This document shows, piece after piece, positions 49,736 through 54,121 of a DNA stretch of 54,121 nt. The position numbers and the translations under genes were made by a program. The notes under the pieces are model-generated. The model saw only the letters and a program-made list of their open reading frames with translations. It ran no database searches and was not told where the DNA came from. Origin of the DNA: Streptomyces sp. NRRL F-5727 (GTDB taxonomy: Bacteria; Actinomycetota; Actinomycetes; Streptomycetales; Streptomycetaceae). Every line of letters begins with the position of its first letter. The stretch's first letter is position 1. The stretch spans positions 1-54,121 of the forward strand of contig NZ_JOGX01000043.1 of assembly GCF_000719555.1 (NCBI RefSeq), given 5' to 3'.

Positions 49736-51208
49736 TCATCCCCTCCCCGTCACCCGGTCGAGCACGGCCCGGACCGCCCGGACCACGGCGTCCCGCGACG
49801 CGTCCGTGCGGTCCAACGCCTCGAAGCCGTGCCGCCCCTCCGGCACGTCGACGATCTCGACGTCCGCCCCGTGCTTCCCGGCCGCGGCGAGGAACTCCTC
49901 CACCGTCGCCGCGAACGCGGGGTGCTCGCGTCCGGCGCGGACGAGGACCACCGGCAGCGGGCCGGCGCCCGCGAGCGCCGCCACCGGGCGGAAGCGGGTC
50001 TCGACCGTCTCCCAGCCGGGCGGCGCGGCGAGGACGGGGTAGGAGAGGGCGAGGCAGCGCAGCCACGGCGGCGGCGCCGCCAGCCAGTCCGCGGCGAGGA
50101 GGCCGCCGCCGGAGAAGATCCAGAGCGCGATCCGGTCCGGGTCGGTCCGGGGGTGGGCGCGGAGCCGTTCGACCGCCTCGGCCAGGTCGTCGGCGGCGCG
50201 GGCGTAGTCGGTCAGGGCGTACAGCCGGTGGTCGACGGTGGCGCCGACGACGCCGAGTCCGGCCAGGTGGCGGGCGTAGCCGCGGTAGAAGGGCATGTCG
50301 CGCGGGGTGGGGGTGCGGTCGGCGTCGACGGGGCCGCCGTGCACGAGCAGAACGGCGGGCCTGCGGTCCTCCCCGTCGGGCGGGTAGACGTCGAGGCGGC
50401 CGTGCCGCTCGTACGGGAACTCCCGCGTCTCCAGCAGGAACTCCACCTGCTCGTAAGAGGGTTGATCGTCGTCCAGGGTCAGCCGCCGCCCCTCCCCGAC
50501 GGCCGCCCGCACCAGCAGGTCGGCGAGTTCGGCAGGGTGCGTGAGCATCGGCCAGTGTCCGGCGGGGAGTTCGAAGAAGGCGTAGCAGGGACCGGCCAGT
50601 TTCCTCAGGTGCGGCGGTCCCGTCCGGACGAGCATCTCGACGACGTCGACGCCCGGCCCGTCGGCCGTGCACATCACCGCGGCGGCGGGCACCCGGTCCA
50701 CGGCGCCGCCGAGCCGCAGGGGTTCGGTGAGGGTGCCGGCGGGCTGCGGCACCGCCCGCCGGTCGAGGAGGGCGAGGTCGTCGCCGGAGAGCCCGTCGAG
50801 GCTGCCCCAGCGCGCCCACTCCTCCCCCCGGGGCGCCGGGAGCGGCGCGGTGTCGTGGCCGAGCCGGGCCCGGACGGTCTCGTCGCGGACGAGGAGCAGC
50901 GCCGGGTCGCCGTCCGAGGGCAGCCCGGCGGCGACGTACACCACCCGGGCGACCCGGTCCGGCCGCCGGTCGGCGGCGGCGAGCACGGGGTGGATGCCGT
51001 AGTCGTGCCCGACGAGGACGAGCTCCGGGTCGTCGAGCCGGTCGACGAGCTCCGTCAACTCCCGCACGTGCGTGCCGAGTCCGGCGTCGGGTGCGCCGTC
51101 CAGGGTCACCGGGCGGGCCGCGGCCCCGGCTGCCCGCAGCCGCTCCGCGACCCGTTCCCACAGCCACCCGCCGGTGAACGCGCCTCCCACCAGAACGAAC
51201 GTCGTCAT
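49736..51208 (-). CDS. two-domain alpha/beta-hydrolase fusion
   Basis: The 490-residue protein contains two alpha/beta-hydrolase domains. Domain 1 (about 1-240; FVLVGGAFTGGWLWERVAER) has the nucleophile elbow LVGHDYG, with Asp69 where most relatives have Ser (GHSYG); Asp nucleophiles are known in haloalkane dehalogenases and epoxide hydrolases. Domain 2 (about 270-490; AVLLVHGGPVDADR) has Ser366 in FSGGG and His460 in GRHGFEAL, a normal triad like dienelactone hydrolase/BD-FAE esterases. GAGGAGG precedes ATG 51208. It is divergent from a MerR regulator with a strong dyad between them. The paired chemistry is unknown. Confidence 0.85.
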   Translation of the reverse strand: MTTFVLVGGAFTGGWLWERVAERLRAAGAAARPVTLDGAPDAGLGTHVRELTELVDRLDDPELVLVGHDYGIHPVLAAADRRPDRVARVVYVAAGLPSDGDPALLLVRDETVRARLGHDTAPLPAPRGEEWARWGSLDGLSGDDLALLDRRAVPQPAGTLTEPLRLGGAVDRVPAAAVMCTADGPGVDVVEMLVRTGPPHLRKLAGPCYAFFELPAGHWPMLTHPAELADLLVRAAVGEGRRLTLDDDQPSYEQVEFLLETREFPYERHGRLDVYPPDGEDRRPAVLLVHGGPVDADRTPTPRDMPFYRGYARHLAGLGVVGATVDHRLYALTDYARAADDLAEAVERLRAHPRTDPDRIALWIFSGGGLLAADWLAAPPPWLRCLALSYPVLAAPPGWETVETRFRPVAALAGAGPLPVVLVRAGREHPAFAATVEEFLAAAGKHGADVEIVDVPEGRHGFEALDRTDASRDAVVRAVRAVLDRVTGRG

Positions 51209-51254
51209 CGCCGCCTCCTCGTACTCGTCTCCCGCTGCGGTCCCCGGCAGGCTA

Positions 51255-51278
51255 GGAACTCCCCCTGGGGGAGATTCC
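51255..51278. promoter_or_regulatory. MerR-type operator between the hydrolase fusion and merR
   Basis: CTCCCCCTGGGGGAG (51259-51273) has perfect 7-bp arms around T, extended by GGAA on the left and TTCC on the right with one extra base. Compact dyads of this kind, sitting in a stretched promoter spacer, are typical of MerR activators. TAGGGT (51297-51302) is a -10 candidate for the merR gene; TAGCCT on the minus strand (51251-51256) could serve the hydrolase gene. Confidence 0.65.
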
Positions 51279-51321
51279 ACCCCGCGCGGGGGCGGCTAGG
51301 GTCGGCCGCGGGAGGTGCGGG

Positions 51322-52230
51322 GTGGCGGACGCGGACGGGACGTGGAGCATCGGCGAGCTGGCCGGGCGGGCCGGGGTGACGGTGAAGACCGTGCGGTACT
51401 ACTCGGACCGGGGACTGCTTCCGGAGGCCGGGCGCAGCGGCGGCGGGCACCGGCGGTACGGCCCCGGGGCGCTGGCCCGGCTGCGGGAGATCCGGTCGCT
51501 GCGGGCCCTGGGTCTCGGCGTGCCCGAGGTGGCGCGGGCGCTGGAGGACGAGGGCCGGCTGGCGGACGTGGTCGCCGGGGAGCTGCGGGGCGTGGCGCGG
51601 GAGCGGGCGGCGCTGGCGTGGCGGGAGGCGTCGCTGCGGCTGCTCGCGGAGTGCGACGGCGCGGAGCGGGCCGAGCTGCTGCCGCTGTTGGGTGCGGCGG
51701 CACTGCCGCCGGACACGGACGCGGTGGTCCGGTTCTGGCGGCGGTCGCTGCCGGTGCGGCTGCCGGCCCCGCTGGTGGCGCGGGTTCTGGAGGAGGTCGT
51801 CCCGGTGCCGCCGGACGAGCCGTCGCCGGGTGAGGTGCGGGCCTTCGCCCTGCTGCGCGCGCTGGTGTCGGACCCCCGGCCGGAGCGGGCGCCGGCGCCG
51901 CCGCTGCGGGGGGAGCGGTACCGGCCGGCGGTGCTGTACGAGGGGCTGGCGGAGGCGTACGGCCTGGCGGCGGCGGAGGTGCGGGCGGGGCGGGCGCCCG
52001 GCGGCGCGGAGGCCGTGGACTGTTTCGCCGGGGCGTACGCGCTGGCGCTCGGGGAGGCGGACTCGGCGGTCTTCCGGCGGCGCCTGGTGGAGCTGCTGGG
52101 CCGCGAGGACACGGGGGTGATGGCCCGGTACTGGAAGCTGGTCGCCCCGCTCCAGCCGGCGGACCGGCCCGCTCTCGGCCTGCTGCACCACCACCTCACG
52201 GTGGCCCTGTCCGCGCCCCCGGCGGCCTGA
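51322..52230 (+). CDS. MerR-family regulator
   Basis: The 302-residue protein starts at GTG 51322 after GGGAGG. Residues ~8-75 are the MerR DNA-binding domain (WSIGELAGRAGVTVKTVRYY, RGLLPEAGRSGGGHRRYGPG, then ARLREIRSLRALGLGVPEVA) and a coiled-coil helix follows. The rest (about 100-302) is a long helical effector domain with no Cys metal loop, resembling TipA-like or drug/organic-ligand sensing MerR proteins. It is divergent from the alpha/beta-hydrolase fusion, and the dyad between them is its likely operator. The ligand is unknown, possibly a substrate of the hydrolases. Confidence 0.9.
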   Translation: MADADGTWSIGELAGRAGVTVKTVRYYSDRGLLPEAGRSGGGHRRYGPGALARLREIRSLRALGLGVPEVARALEDEGRLADVVAGELRGVARERAALAWREASLRLLAECDGAERAELLPLLGAAALPPDTDAVVRFWRRSLPVRLPAPLVARVLEEVVPVPPDEPSPGEVRAFALLRALVSDPRPERAPAPPLRGERYRPAVLYEGLAEAYGLAAAEVRAGRAPGGAEAVDCFAGAYALALGEADSAVFRRRLVELLGREDTGVMARYWKLVAPLQPADRPALGLLHHHLTVALSAPPAA

Positions 52231-52350
52231 CGTCCCGCCCGGGTCCGGTGCGCCGCCGGCCGGGTGAAGGGGGGTGTGCGGGGCGGTCCGCCGGGGAAGG
52301 CGCGCGGGGTGGCGTCCGGCCGGCGGGCGCTGGGTCAAGGAGGTGGTCCG

Positions 52351-53172
52351 GTGGCGGAGCCGACGACGGCACAGGCGCTGGGCGCGCCGTGCTGGCTGAG
52401 TCTGGCGGCGCGGGATCTGGACGCGGCGCAGCGGTTCTACGGCGCGGTGCTGGGCTGGACGTTCCGCAAGGGCGATCTCGAGGCGGGTTCGGCGTACGCG
52501 GTGGGCGAGCGGGACGGGGTACCGGTCGCGGGGATCGCCGCGCTGGCGGCGGAGCTGGCGGTGCCGGTGGCCTGGACGGTGTTCTTCGCGGTGGAGGACG
52601 CGGACGCGGCGGTGGCGCGGATCAGGGAGCGGGGCGGCACGGTGGGCGTGGGCCCGGTGGCGTACCCGCCGCAGGGGCGGGCGGCGCTGGCCACGGACCG
52701 GGACGGGGCCGCGTTCGCGGTGTGGGAGGGGCGGCTGGTGTCGCGCTGGCAGGTGGGCGAGCGGGGCGCCCCGGCGTGGGTGGAGCTGCACACCCGGGAC
52801 GCGTTCGACGCGGCGGTGTTCTACGCCGGGGTGCTGCGCTGGGCGGAGGACCTACCGGGCTGCTGCGACACCTCGTACGAGGAGGACCGGGTGGTGCTGC
52901 GCCGCGACGGGGTGGCGGTGGCCCGGCTCGACAGCGGTCCGGTGGAGGCGGCCTCGTCCCGTCCGCAGCTGCGGCCGCGGTGGCTGGTGCGGTTCCGGGT
53001 GCCGGATCTGGCGGCCTCGGTGGCGGCGGTGGGGGAGCACGGCGGGGCGGTGGTGCCGGGCGGCGAGTGGGGCGGGGCGAGGGAGCCGGAGACCGGGGGC
53101 GACGAGCGCCGGGTGGTGGTGCGGGATCCGGACGGGGCGCTGTTCACGCTGGAGGCGGACGGGACGGGGTGA
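52351..53172 (+). CDS. tandem VOC-domain protein
   Basis: The 273-residue protein has two VOC domains: residues ~14-128 (CWLSLAARDLDAAQRFYGAV...ALATDRDGAAFAVWEG) and ~140-270 (AWVELHTRDAFDAAVFYAGV...VVVRDPDGALFTLEADG). This double form is common in actinobacteria and often annotated as hydroxylase or glyoxalase; the metal-site residues are not obvious because the first-module His is replaced by Trp or Glu (CWLSL, AWVEL). GTG 52351 is preferred: AAGGAGGTGG precedes it closely, while the upstream frame is unconserved. A hairpin terminator follows the stop. Function unknown. Confidence 0.83.
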   Translation: MAEPTTAQALGAPCWLSLAARDLDAAQRFYGAVLGWTFRKGDLEAGSAYAVGERDGVPVAGIAALAAELAVPVAWTVFFAVEDADAAVARIRERGGTVGVGPVAYPPQGRAALATDRDGAAFAVWEGRLVSRWQVGERGAPAWVELHTRDAFDAAVFYAGVLRWAEDLPGCCDTSYEEDRVVLRRDGVAVARLDSGPVEAASSRPQLRPRWLVRFRVPDLAASVAAVGEHGGAVVPGGEWGGAREPETGGDERRVVVRDPDGALFTLEADGTG

Positions 53173-53213
53173 GCGGTACGGGTACGGGGCCGGCGGCCGC
53201 GTACCCGTACCGC
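53173..53213. terminator. perfect 13-bp hairpin after the double VOC gene
   Basis: GCGGTACGGGTAC (53173-53185) pairs perfectly with GTACCCGTACCGC (53201-53213) around a GC-rich 15-bp loop. It serves the VOC gene and could equally end the short minus-strand transcript from 53307. Confidence 0.85.
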
Positions 53214-53235
53214 CGCCGGGTCGGCGTGCCGGGGC

Positions 53236-53307
53236 TCAGGCGGTGCGGGGGGCGAGGACGCCGACGACGCCCCCGGGGCGTGTCTCGTCGGTCTGGGCGC
53301 GGTCCAC
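53236..53307 (-). CDS. candidate 23-residue small ORF divergent from marR
   Basis: On the minus strand AGGAGA (complement 53313-53318) lies five bases before a GTG, which begins a 23-codon frame encoding VDRAQTDETRPGGVVGVLAP and ending RTA. The operator triplet lies just upstream and a strong hairpin just downstream, giving it the form of a complete tiny transcription unit. It might be a regulated small peptide, or the leftover start of a divergent gene removed by deletion. No similarity is recognised. Confidence 0.35.
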   Translation of the reverse strand: MDRAQTDETRPGGVVGVLAPRTA

Positions 53308-53339
53308 GGGTCTCTCCTGGTGCCACGGAGGCGAGGCTT

Positions 53340-53388
53340 GTGCATCATGCACATTAATTGCATGACGCACAAGCCGTGCATGATGCAC
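53340..53388. promoter_or_regulatory. three 13-bp palindromic MarR operators at exact 18-bp spacing
   Basis: GTGCATCATGCAC (53340-53352), TTGCATGACGCAC (53358-53370, two mismatches) and GTGCATGATGCAC (53376-53388) repeat every 18 bp. The outer two are perfect around one central base. They lie just upstream of the marR ribosome binding site, in an AT-rich patch with ATTAATT, and would allow co-operative autorepression. Confidence 0.8.
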
Positions 53389-53417
53389 ATCCCTCGCGGC
53401 AGGAGAGAATGACGCCC

Positions 53418-53921
53418 ATGGACAAGCCCGTGGACCACCCCGTGGAGACGCCCCCGGACGGGCCGGTGGAGAAGGCCACCGACCGCGTCGAGTTCGAGAC
53501 GATGCTGCTCAGCCGGCACTCGCACCTCCACGCGCCGCGCGCCCGGGTCGGCGGCGGCGGACTCGACCGCAGCGCGTACGTGCTCCTCACCCGGATCCGG
53601 ATGCACGGGCCGATGTCCATCGGGCAGCTCACCGACGCCTTCGGGCTCGACACCTCCACCCTCAACCGGCAGACCGCGGCCATGCTGAGGGCCGGGGTCG
53701 TGGAGCGCATCCCGGATCCGGACGGCGGCATCGCCCGCAAGTTCCGCATCACGGAGGAGGGCGAGCGCCGCCTGGCGGCCGACCGCTCGTACAACATCGG
53801 CGGCCTCCAGCGGATCATGGAGCACTGGTCGCCCGAGGACGTGACCCGTTTCGCGGACTTCCTGGAGCGCTTCAACCGGGACATCGAGCGCCTGGAGGGC
53901 CGCCCCTGGCCCCGGAGCTGA
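53418..53921 (+). CDS. MarR-family regulator
   Basis: The 167-residue protein has a short Pro/Asp-rich N-tail, then the MarR fold: FETMLLSRHSHLHAPRARVG, AYVLLTRIRMHGPMSIGQLT, recognition helix AFGLDTSTLNRQTAAMLRAG, wing RIPDPDGGIARKFRITEEGE and C-terminal dimerisation helix VTRFADFLERFNRDIERLEG. ATG 53418 is preferred to ATG 53409 because AGGAGAG (53401-53407) is too close to the first. The three phased palindromes upstream indicate tight autoregulation. The ligand and other targets are unknown; the next gene starts 115 bp downstream. Confidence 0.9.
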   Translation: MDKPVDHPVETPPDGPVEKATDRVEFETMLLSRHSHLHAPRARVGGGGLDRSAYVLLTRIRMHGPMSIGQLTDAFGLDTSTLNRQTAAMLRAGVVERIPDPDGGIARKFRITEEGERRLAADRSYNIGGLQRIMEHWSPEDVTRFADFLERFNRDIERLEGRPWPRS

Positions 53922-53922
53922 C

Positions 53923-53944
53923 GGCCCGGGACCGGGGCCGGGCC
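53923..53944 (+). terminator. hairpin after marR
   Basis: GGCCCGG (53923-53929) pairs with CCGGGCC (53938-53944) around an 8-base loop, immediately after the marR stop codon. It is a plausible GC-rich intrinsic terminator. Confidence 0.6.
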
Positions 53945-54036
53945 CCCGCCTCACCCGTCCGGCGCGGCGGGCTCGCACCGGGCGCCCGGTGCGGTCAGGC
54001 TCGTCGGGAGGGAAGCCCAGGAGACGAGGTGCCGCG

Positions 54037-54121
54037 ATGCCCACCGCCGCCCGCACCCGCCTCCCCGCGGTCCCCCGTCGCCTCGCGCTCCCCCGCCTGC
54101 CCGGCCGCCTCGCCCGCCGCC
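54037..54121 (+). CDS. start of an unidentified gene, truncated by the window end
   Basis: AGGAGACGAGG lies just before ATG 54037. Only about 28 codons are visible (MPTAARTRLPAVPRRLALPR onward), Arg/Pro/Leu-rich, as in the cytoplasmic lead of a membrane protein such as a transporter. The family cannot be identified. Confidence 0.5.
   Translation, partial: MPTAARTRLPAVPRRLALPRLPGRLARR

Overview
The window is very GC-rich, densely coding actinobacterial chromosome. Many GTG starts, strong third-position G/C bias, AGGAGG-type ribosome binding sites and characteristic Streptomyces families (SAV_915-like, KmtR-like ArsR, Eis-like acetyltransferase, many one-component regulators) point to Streptomyces or a close relative. 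I see no rRNA, tRNA, transposase, phage gene or CRISPR array. The content is accessory metabolism, transport and regulation rather than core housekeeping.

Layout. 1-2.2 kb: the end of a TerD stress gene, an SRPBCC protein, a small membrane protein and an AhpD-type protein. 2.3-8.1 kb: a SulP anion transporter, then an ABC ATPase/FtsX permease/histidine kinase operon convergent with its probable response regulator. 8.1-11 kb: MazG-like and VOC proteins, then a secreted PL1 pectate lyase. 11-14.5 kb: arginine deiminase with an APC antiporter, divergent from a CBS protein. 14.5-21.6 kb: an FMN 2-hydroxyacid oxidase, a phosphotransferase, lysA coupled to a SAV_915-like gene, an unknown gene, and a beta-carbonic anhydrase translationally coupled to a YrdC/TsaC enzyme. 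21.6-29.7 kb: a secreted subtilase, Rid, a DUF6193-like protein, an MFS exporter with a His-rich tail next to a KmtR-like ArsR regulator, a STAS protein, an Eis-like acetyltransferase and a VOC protein. 30.1-31.7 kb: a secreted CBM35-PL9 pectate lyase.

32-49.7 kb reads as a catabolic island. It holds a HAD phosphatase, a DAO-type FAD oxidase, a PaaX regulator divergent from an SDR/amidohydrolase-2/acyl-CoA ligase/MaoC operon, a double-length IclR regulator, a TetR regulator divergent from an amidohydrolase-3, and a LacI regulator divergent from a five-gene Opp-type ABC importer. 49.7-54.1 kb: a two-domain alpha/beta-hydrolase divergent from a MerR regulator, a double VOC protein, a MarR regulator with three phased operators, and the start of a further gene.

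The most interesting signals are regulatory and link distant genes. (i) A 21-bp sequence lies both in front of the FAD oxidase (33.9 kb) and between TetR and amidohydrolase-3 (41.36 kb), overlapping likely -35 boxes; it suggests one TetR regulon for an amide-to-amine-to-acid route. (ii) The two pectate lyases, 20 kb apart, share a GAAAGCGCTTTC operator just downstream of similar promoters. (iii) A carbonic anhydrase is coupled to a bicarbonate-consuming threonylcarbamoyl-AMP synthase. (iv) Short tandem repeats recur at gene starts and in spacers across the window.

All calls come from reading the sequence and remembered family motifs; no database search was run.
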